Source of the DNA: Candidatus Latescibacterota bacterium
GTDB lineage: Bacteria; Latescibacterota; UBA2968; GCA-2709665
Length of the DNA stretch: 5,415 nucleotides
Assembly: GCA_030746455.1 (NCBI GenBank)
Contig: JASLMQ010000263.1
Span: 1-5,415, forward strand
Reading direction: 5' to 3'
In this document: positions 1-5,377 of the stretch, in pieces
Numbering within the stretch: position 1 is the stretch's first letter
Layout of the letters: each line of letters begins with the position of its first letter
Made by a program: the position numbers and the translations under genes
The notes under the pieces: generated by a model
What the model was told of the DNA's origin: nothing
Database searches by the model: none
Seen by the model: only the letters and a program-made list of their open reading frames with translations

Positions 1-168
1 CACGCAACGGGGCCCGGGCACGTATCGGATCACGATCGTCCCGAAGTCGGGCTGCCCTGTTTTCGGGCAGACCGATGTGAATTCTGGGCACGTGAACTCT
101 ATCGTGTACCGTCGGTCGGGACAGGGATTCTCGAACGACTCGATCTCGGCGGGCGTCTGGGTTCCCAT
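1..168 (-). CDS. queF: NADPH-dependent preQ0 reductase QueF, N-terminal part (runs off left edge)
   Basis: QueF reduces the nitrile of 7-cyano-7-deazaguanine (preQ0) to the amine preQ1 with NADPH, a cytosolic step of queuosine tRNA modification. Only the first 56 codons are present, and the frame is open to the window edge. The family signature is clear: residues 27-42 read [16 protein letters not shown], containing the catalytic Cys34, which forms the thioimide, and the general-acid Asp41. RYVPGPRCV follows, a typical unimodular (Bacillus-type) QueF strand. The ATG at 168 is preceded by a purine-rich GGAGAGAGAG stretch that can serve as ribosome binding site. The gene starts 11 bases after the stop of the QueF-like gene upstream, so the two are almost certainly cotranscribed. 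The NADPH-binding segment and the FHE substrate motif lie outside the window, so full integrity cannot be judged. Identification is firm from the motif. Confidence 0.93.
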   Translation of the reverse strand, partial: MGTQTPAEIESFENPCPDRRYTIEFTCPEFTSVCPKTGQPDFGTIVIRYVPGPRCV

Positions 169-179
169 CTCTCTCTCCA

Positions 180-536
180 CTATCCGGTTCCCGACTCGCG
201 ACCGTGGGTCACTGTGACCTCCGTCTCGATCCCCCCGCGGACGCCAAACCTGGCACTCACCGTGATCTCCAGGGGGTCGCACGCGGCCACCAGATCGTCG
301 AGGATCCGGTTGGTGGCCTCCTCGCAGGTGACGCTATCGCCGCGATACGACGCGAGGTAGCGCCTCAATGACACGGTCTCGATGCACCGGCTGCCCGGCA
401 CATAGCGGACCTCGACCGTGGCGAAGATCGGCCCCCCTGTCACGGTGTGCAGCGCCGTGAATTCCGCGCAGGTCTGGACCACGGTCGCCCGCCTCTCCGG
501 GTTCCTGTTCGTTACCGTCTCGACCTGCTCACTCAC
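180..536 (-). CDS. QueF-family (T-fold) paralogue lacking the catalytic cysteine
   Basis: A 118-residue protein with a GTG start and a strong GGGAGG ribosome binding site about 6 bases upstream; its stop is a TAG. It aligns without gaps to unimodular QueF. CAEFT at 23-27, RYVPGSRC at 44-51, [10 protein letters not shown] at 56-65, [13 protein letters not shown] at 76-88 and RGGIET at 100-105 all match QueF blocks. The active site is altered. His30 stands where neighbouring QueF has catalytic Cys34, and Ile37 where it has Asp41. The FHE substrate triad becomes Thr70-Cys71-Glu72, so the purine-anchoring Glu is kept. One lysine of the ExKS NADPH motif is Val55. Nitrile reduction by the known mechanism is therefore unlikely. 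The frame is intact and the conserved blocks are undamaged, which argues against a decaying copy. It lies 11 bases upstream of queF. It could be a partner subunit of QueF, a binding protein for a 7-deazaguanine or pterin, or an enzyme with new chemistry. Family is confident; function is unknown. Confidence 0.85.
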   Translation of the reverse strand: MSEQVETVTNRNPERRATVVQTCAEFTALHTVTGGPIFATVEVRYVPGSRCIETVSLRRYLASYRGDSVTCEEATNRILDDLVAACDPLEITVSARFGVRGGIETEVTVTHGRESGTG

Positions 537-564
537 GGTGCCTCCCTCTCTTGCCCAATCTACG

Positions 565-599
565 CGTGGCTCGTGGTTCGTGACTCGTGGAACGTGGTG
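565..599. repeat. Five tandem 7-bp units, CGTGGNN type
   Basis: Five consecutive heptamers are visible on the plus strand: CGTGGCT, CGTGGTT, CGTGACT, CGTGGAA and CGTGGTG. Four share CGTGG and one has CGTGA. On the minus strand, which is the mRNA sense for the flanking genes, the unit is NNCCACG. The array ends 28 bases before the GTG start of the QueF-like gene, inside the probable leader or intercistronic RNA. Similar CACGAACCACGAG-like arrays are familiar from intergenic DNA of environmental bacteria; that is recollection and was not searched. Function is unknown. Confidence 0.7.
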
Positions 600-645
600 C
601 TTTCCTTTCGCCCAGACCTGGCAGCCAGCATCGCTTCCTCAACCT

Positions 646-667
646 CCCCCTGCCCTACCCGCGCCCC
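646..667 (-). other. G-quadruplex motif upstream of the QueF-like gene
   Basis: On the minus strand the stretch reads GGGG, CGC, GGG, TA, GGG, CA, GGGGG: four guanine tracts of three or more with loops of 3, 2 and 2 bases. This meets the usual G3+N1-7 definition. It lies 110-131 bases ahead of the GTG start at 536, on the coding strand, so it could fold in the DNA or in the transcript. It sits in a long polypurine tract (about 639-690). The folding is inferred from sequence only. Confidence 0.6.
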
Positions 668-686
668 TTTCCTTCTTCTCGCTCTT

Positions 687-713
687 CTCTACGCTCTCCG
701 TGTCCTCTGTGGT
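687..713. repeat. Three tandem 9-bp units, CTCYGTGKY type
   Basis: Plus-strand units CTCTACGCT (687-695), CTCCGTGTC (696-704) and CTCTGTGGT (705-713) follow in register; the first is divergent. On the minus strand they read ACCACAGAG, GACACGGAG and AGCGTAGAG. The array starts 15 bases after the stop of the 394-residue gene, so it lies in its 3' untranslated or intercistronic RNA. It has the same period and the same leading ACCAC as the array at 1976-2002. Confidence 0.55.
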
Positions 714-727
714 GAGTGCCTGTCGTC

Positions 728-1912
728 TCAGCCCCTGCCCGGCACGATGGGCACAAGACTGGCACCCGAGGGCCTCGGCCCTGTCGGCCGGATCGGCATC
801 TCACTATAGGATGTATAGGAGATGCCCAGGTGAGGTGTCTCCACCCGCTCGTGGTCCCGATAGCACGAATCCATCAGTGCGTCGAGGGCGCCCGTGACGA
901 GCAGCGTCCGCTCGACCGGGTATGGCGCCTCCTCGGAGAGGAAGAACGTCTGGATGTTTCGGCTGAGATAGCTGAAATGGGGGTGGGGATCCCCGCCCGT
1001 CACCGCACGCGTGCCCTGCACCGTCCCGTCGACCCTCCCCGCATAGGCCCATCCCCTGACGTAGCCGTTGAGCATCAGCACCGTCGCGCGGGTTCCGTCG
1101 GCATACTCGATCTGGAATGCCGCCGGGTTGGGACAGCCGGCCTCCATGGGGCAGTCTTCCTTTGGCTCGACCCGCTCGGCCGCAGTATCCGCGAGCTCTC
1201 GAGACCATTCCGCCTCCTCCGCCGCCCGCCACACGGCATCCCCCTCGAGGCATCGGACCGCGGCGATCCCGGTCTCCCCTCCCGTGCGCCGCTCCACCAT
1301 GCACTGAAGCAGCTCGAGCGAATGGAAGCCATAGGAGTCCAGCCCGCCGTACCCGATGGCCAGGGCCTCTTCCAGAGGCGTCTCGAGCAGGTACTCGAGC
1401 CACGGGTCTCGCCAGGCGAGCGGAATCGATGAACCCGCCATGAACGGCAGGCCCAGCTCGCGAGCCCGGTCGTACATCCACCTCGCATTGCCCCAATCGT
1501 ACGCAAGGTGCTTGTCGGAGAAGACCGGAACCCGGCGTCCCGATGCGGCGATCACGCCGCAGGCCTGCTCGAAGAAGAAGCGGCGGGGATACATGTGCTG
1601 GCCCTTTTCGTTGTGGGCGTAGTCGCCATGCTCCCCGATGATGAGGACCCCGTCGACCGCCAGCTCCTTCCCCCCGAGCTTCAGCGCGGCGGGTATGCTC
1701 GTGCAGACCTCGACGCCGTGTTCCTCGGCCAGCGCCATGCCCACGTCCTTGGGGTGAAGCTGGTCCATGTACATCGACACGATGTCCACTTCGGGTGCGA
1801 TCAGCCCGTCGTCCGACGGGAAGCCCTTCAGGAACTTCGTCACGATCACATCCGCGTGGGACGCGGGACTGTAGGTGGTCACGATCGCGGCAATCCGCTT
1901 CTGCCCGGGCAT
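728..1912 (-). CDS. Conserved protein of unknown function, possible Gfo/Idh/MocA-like N-terminal half
   Basis: A 394-residue protein with no signal peptide and no membrane segment, so probably cytosolic. The ATG at 1912 has a GGGGGAGAGGG ribosome binding site. I recognise the sequence type from uncharacterised proteins of environmental phyla but know no assigned function. The N-terminal half alternates hydrophobic strands and helices: KRIAAIVTTY at 5-14, VDGVLIIGEHGDY at 86-98, VPVFSDKHLAYDW at 128-140. This ordering resembles the Rossmann domain of Gfo/Idh/MocA oxidoreductases, with DKH at 133-135 standing where those carry EKP, but the classical GxGxxG motif is absent. Very polar, probably functional segments are EHGDYAHNEKGQHMYPRR (94-111) and FMAGSSIPLAWR (157-168). 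GYGGLDSYGFHSLELLQCMVERR (188-209) looks like a domain junction. The C-terminal half, with GDPHPHFSYLSRNIQTFF (307-324), ends in a Pro/Gly/Arg-rich tail. It lies 103 bases after the metallohydrolase on the same strand, so a shared transcript is plausible. Gene call is secure; the fold is inferred. Confidence 0.85.
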   Translation of the reverse strand: MPGQKRIAAIVTTYSPASHADVIVTKFLKGFPSDDGLIAPEVDIVSMYMDQLHPKDVGMALAEEHGVEVCTSIPAALKLGGKELAVDGVLIIGEHGDYAHNEKGQHMYPRRFFFEQACGVIAASGRRVPVFSDKHLAYDWGNARWMYDRARELGLPFMAGSSIPLAWRDPWLEYLLETPLEEALAIGYGGLDSYGFHSLELLQCMVERRTGGETGIAAVRCLEGDAVWRAAEEAEWSRELADTAAERVEPKEDCPMEAGCPNPAAFQIEYADGTRATVLMLNGYVRGWAYAGRVDGTVQGTRAVTGGDPHPHFSYLSRNIQTFFLSEEAPYPVERTLLVTGALDALMDSCYRDHERVETPHLGISYTSYSEMPIRPTGPRPSGASLVPIVPGRG

Positions 1913-1939
1913 TGTGTTTCCCTCTCCCCCAACACCAGA

Positions 1940-1958
1940 CCCGGAGTGGTCCTCCGGG
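1940..1958. other. GC-rich hairpin before the 394-residue gene
   Basis: CCCGGAG (1940-1946) and CTCCGGG (1952-1958) are perfect 7-bp complements around a 5-base loop. In the minus-strand transcript the stem ends 27 bases before the ATG at 1912, shortly upstream of the ribosome binding site. No T-run follows on either strand, so it does not look like an intrinsic terminator. It could be a translational or processing element, or incidental in GC-rich DNA. Confidence 0.4.
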
Positions 1959-1975
1959 ACGCCCCCAGTGTCTCT

Positions 1976-2002
1976 TTTCGTGTCTTTCGTGTTTTTCGTG
2001 GT
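1976..2002. repeat. Three tandem 9-bp units, TTTCGTGKY type
   Basis: Plus-strand units TTTCGTGTC (1976-1984), TTTCGTGTT (1985-1993) and TTTCGTGGT (1994-2002) differ only in the last two bases. On the minus strand, the sense of both flanking genes, they read ACCACGAAA, AACACGAAA and GACACGAAA. The array fills part of the 103-base gap between the metallohydrolase stop (2016) and the next start (1912). The strict 9-base period and AT-richer composition stand out from the surrounding DNA. Such CACGAAA arrays are familiar from intergenic regions of diverse bacteria; function unknown. Confidence 0.75.
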
Positions 2003-2015
2003 GACGCCTCTGGGT

Positions 2016-3044
2016 CTACCGCGCCCTGACGCCGATGGCGAACGCGCGCGCCGGATTCTCCACGGTCAGCCGATGGATCTCGCCGTCGGAGAAACCGGCA
2101 TCCCTCAGTGCGGGCAGGAACGTCGTGAACAGCGTGTCGAACGCGCGGAACTGCCCACCCCCCGGTTCGCCCACCCGATACCATCCGGCATCGTGGGAGA
2201 CCAGGGCGCGATCGAGGAACCCCCTCCGCTTCATATCCGAGACCAGCTCCACGTGTCGGTCGACCGTCTTAGGCCCGATCCCGTCGAACTCGACCCACGC
2301 CCCCTGTTCGGCGGCGCGTGCGTGCAGGTCGCCGTCGCGCTCGCTCTGTGCGTGTACCCAGATCCACGCGTTTGCGTCCACGCCCTCCCGCCCCAGGACC
2401 TCGAGCTGCTCCAGGGCAGGGACGCCCGGGCCGGTGTGCGACGCGATCGTCAGTCCGGTCTTCACGTGCGTCCGGGCCGCGGCCACCACCAGCTTCCTGT
2501 CGATCTCCGAGAGCTGCGCCGAGTCCACGCCGATCTTCATGAATCCCGGGCGGATCGCCGCATCCTCGATGCCCTCTTCGCACTCGCGAGTCCACCGGTC
2601 GGACAGCTGGTCGGCCGTCTCCTCATAGGCGTGTGCGGGCACGTACTTGTCGTTCGCAGCGCCGTAGTAACCCGTGTTGGTCAACAGGTGCAGGTCGGTC
2701 GTATCGGCAAGACGCTTGAGCAGTTCCGGATCTCGACCGATGTAGGCGGGTGTGCACTCAACGAGCGTCTCGCACCCCAGCGCCTTCACCTGCTGCAGGT
2801 GGGGCAGAACGGCCTCGAAGGCCTCATCCGCATCGTACCGATCACGACTCACCTTCTCGGCGCCGATGAAGTCGACCAGCACGTGCTCGTGCGGGAGGGT
2901 GACGCCCAGCGCATCGGGCGACACCTCGCCCGAGACCGTCATCACTCGGGCATCCGCGTCACGCGTCGTCCGACACGACGCCTGCGCGCACAGGGCGCCC
3001 AGCCCCGCGGCAGCGCCACCCTTCAGGAAGTCTCGTCTATCCAT
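2016..3044 (-). CDS. Phosphotriesterase-family metal-dependent hydrolase, Tat-exported
   Basis: A 342-residue amidohydrolase-superfamily protein with a binuclear metal centre. The expected ligands are all visible: His52 and His54 in LPHEH, Lys170 (the carboxylated lysine) in GFMKIG, His203 in ASHTGPG, His231 in WVHAQ and Asp285 in VSHDAGW. This family includes lactonases, phosphotriesterases and related esterases. Given the neighbouring dehydrogenase and enolase-type gene a lactonase role is attractive, but the substrate is not determined. The N-terminus MDRRDFLKGGAAAGLGALCA is a twin-arginine signal (RRDFLK, then an Ala/Gly/Leu stretch), so the enzyme should be exported folded to the periplasm. 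Cys19 and Cys24 do not make a good lipobox. The ATG at 3044 is chosen because it begins the Tat leader; the open frame continues far upstream, but only as a shadow of the opposite strand. The ribosome binding site GGAG is 14 bases away, which is long. The product would be the first of the leftward transcript. Confidence 0.93.
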   Translation of the reverse strand: MDRRDFLKGGAAAGLGALCAQASCRTTRDADARVMTVSGEVSPDALGVTLPHEHVLVDFIGAEKVSRDRYDADEAFEAVLPHLQQVKALGCETLVECTPAYIGRDPELLKRLADTTDLHLLTNTGYYGAANDKYVPAHAYEETADQLSDRWTRECEEGIEDAAIRPGFMKIGVDSAQLSEIDRKLVVAAARTHVKTGLTIASHTGPGVPALEQLEVLGREGVDANAWIWVHAQSERDGDLHARAAEQGAWVEFDGIGPKTVDRHVELVSDMKRRGFLDRALVSHDAGWYRVGEPGGGQFRAFDTLFTTFLPALRDAGFSDGEIHRLTVENPARAFAIGVRAR

Positions 3045-3054
3045 TTCTGCCCAT
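3037..3054 (-). other. Possible 5-codon leader minigene overlapping the metallohydrolase start
   Basis: On the minus strand an ATG at 3054 opens a frame coding for MGRNG and stops at TAG (3039-3037), overlapping the real ATG at 3044. The GGAG at 3062-3059 is 4 bases from this first ATG and 14 from the second, so it suits the minigene at least as well. The two ATGs come from a direct repeat: CCATTTCT occurs at 3041-3048 and again at 3051-3058. Translation of the hydrolase might depend on reinitiation, or the arrangement may be accidental. Confidence 0.3.
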
Positions 3055-3230
3055 TTCTCTCCGTCCGGGGAGTTTCTCGGCGGATAGAGGAGCTTTCTCC
3101 GGTGCGCTTGATCAGCCACTGAGTGACCGGACCAGGTCGACATGAGGTGGGGCTCCCCCTCCGTCCTGTCCTTCTCAGCGTCTCTGCAGGAGGTCGTCTC
3201 TTGCGAGCAGAATCGCTCAACATAGGTCCC

Positions 3231-3259
3231 AAAATAGGGGATCGGATCAGGGAAATCAA
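3231..3259 (-). promoter_or_regulatory. Candidate sigma70-type promoter for the leftward genes
   Basis: On the minus strand TTGATT (3259-3254) and TATTTT (3236-3231) are separated by exactly 17 bases. Each matches 4 of 6 consensus positions. The position, about 190 bases ahead of the hydrolase ATG, would give a long leader. This is the best -35/-10 pair I found on this strand. It rests on consensus matching only. Confidence 0.4.
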
Positions 3260-3263
3260 GGTG

Positions 3264-3290
3264 GATCATGGGGCGTCCCCGAGCATGATC
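3264..3290. promoter_or_regulatory. Inverted repeat, candidate operator
   Basis: GATCATG (3264-3270) and CATGATC (3284-3290) are perfect inverted copies with 13 bases between them, so the arm centres are 20 bases apart, close to two helical turns. It lies 4 bases upstream of the leftward -35 and 15 bases upstream of the rightward -35, a position from which one dimeric regulator could control both directions. A smaller GGGG-CGT-CCCC palindrome sits inside. No T-run follows, which argues against a terminator. No regulator gene is in the window. Confidence 0.45.
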
Positions 3291-3305
3291 GGAGGGGCTT
3301 TGACC

Positions 3306-3334
3306 TTGACTTCCAGGGCCGCCATACCGATATT
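3306..3334 (+). promoter_or_regulatory. Candidate sigma70-type promoter for kbl
   Basis: TTGACT (3306-3311, 5 of 6 consensus) and GATATT (3329-3334, 4 of 6) are separated by 17 bases. A start near 3341 would give a leader of about 28 bases containing the ribosome binding site AAGGAAG (3354-3360). Spacing and position relative to the ATG at 3369 are near ideal. Confidence 0.55.
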
Positions 3335-3368
3335 GCCGCCCCCCTAAACACCCAAGGAAGAAGCTGTT

Positions 3369-4559
3369 ATGGCGTACGGCAAGATCCGAAGTTGGCTCGA
3401 GGACGAGCTCAAAACCATCGACGAAGATGGACTGACCAAGCTCGAAAAGCGGATCACGACGCCCCAGAGCTCCAAGATCTCCACGACGGAGGGAGACACG
3501 GTCAACTTCTGCGCAAACAACTACCTCGGCCTCGCCAGCCACCCCGAGATCGTCGAGGCTGCGGCGGAGGGACTGCGGTCGTACGGCTACGGCATGGCCT
3601 CCGTGCGCTTCATCTGCGGCACCCAGGACCTGCACAAGACGCTGGAGCAGCGGATCTCCCAGTTCCTCGGCTCCGACGACACCATCCTCTACGGCTCCTG
3701 CTTCGATGCCAACACCGGCCTCTTCGAGACCCTCCTCGGCCCCGAGGACGCGCTTTTCAGCGACGCCCTGAACCACGCCAGCATCATCGACGGAATCCGT
3801 CTGTGCAAGGCCCAGAGGAACGTGTACCAGCACGGAGATATGAACGACCTCGAGGCTGGCCTCAAGAAGGCAGAGGACGCCCGGTTCCGTCTCATCGCCA
3901 CCGACGGCGTTTTCAGCATGCACGGCGATCTGGCCCCGCTCGACGGCATCTGCGAGCTGGCGGAGCGGTACGACGCGCTCGTGATGGTCGACGACTCCCA
4001 CGCCTCGGGTTTCCTCGGCCCCAACGGCCGGGGCACGCCCGAACACTTCGGTGTGGCCGACCGCATCGACATCATCACCAGCACCCTCGGCAAGGCCTTG
4101 GGGGGCGCTTCGGGCGGGTTCACATCGGGACGCAAGGAGATCATCGAATTCCTGCGCCAGAGGTCCCGGCCCTATCTCTTCTCGAACACGCTGGCCCCGC
4201 CGATTGCCGCCGCCTCGCTCAAGGCCCTGGAGCTGGTGGACCAGAAGCCCGAGCTGCGCCAGGTTCTGCTGGAGAACACCCGGCATTTTCGTGACGAGAT
4301 GACCGCCCGGGGGTTCCAGATCACGCCGGGCATCCATCCGATCGTGCCCATCATGCTGGGCGACGAGATCCGCACCGTGAAGATGGCACGTGCCGCGAAC
4401 GAGCGGGGGATCTTCGTCGTCGGCTTCAGCTACCCCGTCGTGCCCAAAGGAGAGGCCCGCATCCGCGTCCAGATCTCGGCGGCCCACACACGCGAGCAGA
4501 TCGACCGGGCCATCGCCATCTTCGAGGAAACCGGCCGCGAGGTCGGGGCCATCACCTGA
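3369..4559 (+). CDS. kbl: Glycine C-acetyltransferase (2-amino-3-ketobutyrate CoA ligase)
   Basis: A PLP enzyme of the alpha-oxoamine synthase family that interconverts 2-amino-3-oxobutanoate plus CoA with glycine plus acetyl-CoA, the second step of threonine breakdown through threonine dehydrogenase. Its 396 residues are the usual Kbl length. The Kbl-like start [15 protein letters not shown] is followed by [14 protein letters not shown] (47-60), [16 protein letters not shown] (78-93), [12 protein letters not shown] (134-145), with His136 expected to stack on PLP, and [12 protein letters not shown] (206-217), with Asp208 and His211. [13 protein letters not shown] (238-250) carries Schiff-base Lys242, and Arg residues follow in the C-terminal [11 protein letters not shown] block. 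All are intact. The ATG follows AAGGAAG at good spacing. The gene leads the rightward set, with a dehydrogenase 17 bases downstream but no recognisable tdh in view. Other members of the family (BioF, serine palmitoyltransferase) are less likely because the N-terminal block is Kbl-like. Confidence 0.93.
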   Translation: MAYGKIRSWLEDELKTIDEDGLTKLEKRITTPQSSKISTTEGDTVNFCANNYLGLASHPEIVEAAAEGLRSYGYGMASVRFICGTQDLHKTLEQRISQFLGSDDTILYGSCFDANTGLFETLLGPEDALFSDALNHASIIDGIRLCKAQRNVYQHGDMNDLEAGLKKAEDARFRLIATDGVFSMHGDLAPLDGICELAERYDALVMVDDSHASGFLGPNGRGTPEHFGVADRIDIITSTLGKALGGASGGFTSGRKEIIEFLRQRSRPYLFSNTLAPPIAAASLKALELVDQKPELRQVLLENTRHFRDEMTARGFQITPGIHPIVPIMLGDEIRTVKMARAANERGIFVVGFSYPVVPKGEARIRVQISAAHTREQIDRAIAIFEETGREVGAIT

Positions 4560-4576
4560 CGCTGGGGAATCTTCAC

Positions 4577-5338
4577 ATGTCCGATCGATCCTCCCTCACG
4601 GGCCGCGTCGCGGTCATCACAGGTGCGGGCCAGGGCATGGGACGCTCTGTCGCCCGCGTCCTGGCCGGCCTCGGCGCAGCGATCGTCGTCAACGACCTCG
4701 ATGCCGACAGGGCAGAGGAGACGGCAGCGGGCCTCCGGTCATCGGGCACGGAGGCCACAGCCGTGCAGGGAGACGTCACCGTGGCGGCCGACGTGCAGCG
4801 CATGGTCGAGGCCACGATGGCGAGCTTCGGCGCCCTTCATATCCTGATCAACAACGCCGGCATCCTCTACCCCACAGCAGTCCCTGACATCAGCGAAGAC
4901 GAGTGGGATCGCGTCATCGCCGTCAACCTCAAAGGGACCTTCCTCTGCTCCCAGGCGGCGCTCCCGGCCATGAAGGCAGCCGGATGGGGTCGCATCGTGA
5001 ACTTCTCATCCACCGCGGGAAAGAACATCAGCACCGTCGGCGGCGCCCACTACACGGCCGCGAAGGCGGGCATCCTGGGCTTGACGCGCCATCTCGCCAA
5101 GGAAGTCGCCGGAGACGGCATCACCGTCAACGCCGTGTGTCCCGGCCTCATCGACACCGAGATGGTCCGAGACACCATCGACGACGACCGTGTCCGCGCC
5201 TACGAGCAGGGCTTCCCGATCCCCAGGCTGGGTCTGCCGGAGGAGGTCGCCGACCTGGTGGCCTTCCTGGCTACCGACCGCGCCGCCTACATCACGGGTG
5301 CCTCGCTCGACATCAACGGCGGCGACCTGATGATCTGA
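4577..5338 (+). CDS. Classical short-chain dehydrogenase/reductase (SDR)
   Basis: A 253-residue cytosolic Rossmann-fold oxidoreductase of the FabG-like classical SDR type. The coenzyme motif TGAGQGMG is at 15-22, NNAG at 92-95, and the catalytic set is Asn117, Ser145, Tyr159 and Lys163 (YTAAK). The loop between Ser145 and Tyr159 is one residue longer than in E. coli FabG, as in other SSTAGKN-type members. The acidic residues after the second strand (VVNDLD, Asp40) favour NAD(H) over NADP(H). PGLIDTEM (189-196) and the C-terminal GASLDINGGDLMI are standard. The ATG at 4577 has GGGGA 8 bases upstream and lies 17 bases after the kbl stop, so the two are cotranscribed. Possible roles are oxidation of a 2-amino-3-hydroxy acid feeding Kbl, or a sugar dehydrogenase step upstream of a lactonase and an enolase-type dehydratase. 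An annotation of 3-oxoacyl-ACP reductase would be a generic family label and is not supported by context. Confidence 0.92.
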   Translation: MSDRSSLTGRVAVITGAGQGMGRSVARVLAGLGAAIVVNDLDADRAEETAAGLRSSGTEATAVQGDVTVAADVQRMVEATMASFGALHILINNAGILYPTAVPDISEDEWDRVIAVNLKGTFLCSQAALPAMKAAGWGRIVNFSSTAGKNISTVGGAHYTAAKAGILGLTRHLAKEVAGDGITVNAVCPGLIDTEMVRDTIDDDRVRAYEQGFPIPRLGLPEEVADLVAFLATDRAAYITGASLDINGGDLMI

Positions 5339-5377
5339 TCCCCTCCCCCCTCTGCGTCTCCAGCAAGGGAGCCATCG

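Larger units (their letters stand above)
3045..3368. other. Divergent intergenic control region
   Basis: This 324-base spacer separates the two oppositely transcribed gene sets. Reading frames across it exist but lack family features and a start with a good ribosome binding site, so I see no gene. It holds one promoter candidate per direction, an inverted repeat between them, a duplicated ATG next to the hydrolase start, and a pyrimidine-rich stretch (about 3155-3187) loosely like the 9-bp repeats elsewhere. The centre (3211-3259) is clearly more AT-rich than the flanking genes, as expected for regulatory DNA. No terminator, tRNA or riboswitch was recognised. Confidence 0.7.

Noticed and set aside
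1..536. A single bimodular (E. coli-type) QueF split by a stop codon
   Set aside because: Both proteins have their own start, ribosome binding site and complete N-terminal QueF block, and both resemble the unimodular type. The first ends with a normal tail and stop 11 bases before the next start. A functional analogy to the two halves remains possible.
565..713. CRISPR array
   Set aside because: The repeats are 7 and 9 bases long, contiguous, and without spacers; no cas genes are present.
537..727. preQ1 riboswitch upstream of the queF pair
   Set aside because: I looked for a short C-rich-loop hairpin with an A-rich tail overlapping the ribosome binding site. The gap instead holds G-rich and CCACG repeats, with no matching aptamer.
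418..1432. Several plus-strand frames over the QueF-like gene and the 394-residue gene
   Set aside because: They overlap well-supported minus-strand genes, have low-complexity Pro/Arg/Ser composition and no starts with a ribosome binding site.
1940..1958. Intrinsic terminator between the metallohydrolase and the 394-residue gene
   Set aside because: The 7-bp GC stem is present, but no T-run follows in either direction and it sits next to the ribosome binding site of the next gene.
1875..3122. Plus-strand open frame of 415 codons opposite the metallohydrolase
   Set aside because: Antisense shadow: Arg/Val/His/Asp-rich composition, no recognisable motif, no ribosome binding site, and complete overlap with a gene having all catalytic residues.
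3123..3347. Small plus-strand frame in the divergent spacer
   Set aside because: No ribosome binding site, no family resemblance, and it covers the inverted repeat and promoter candidates.
2016..4487. Very long minus-strand open frame of 823 codons
   Set aside because: Only the last 342 codons, from the Tat leader at 3044, show family motifs. The upstream part runs antisense to kbl and through the promoter region and has no domain; it is open because of GC-rich codon bias.
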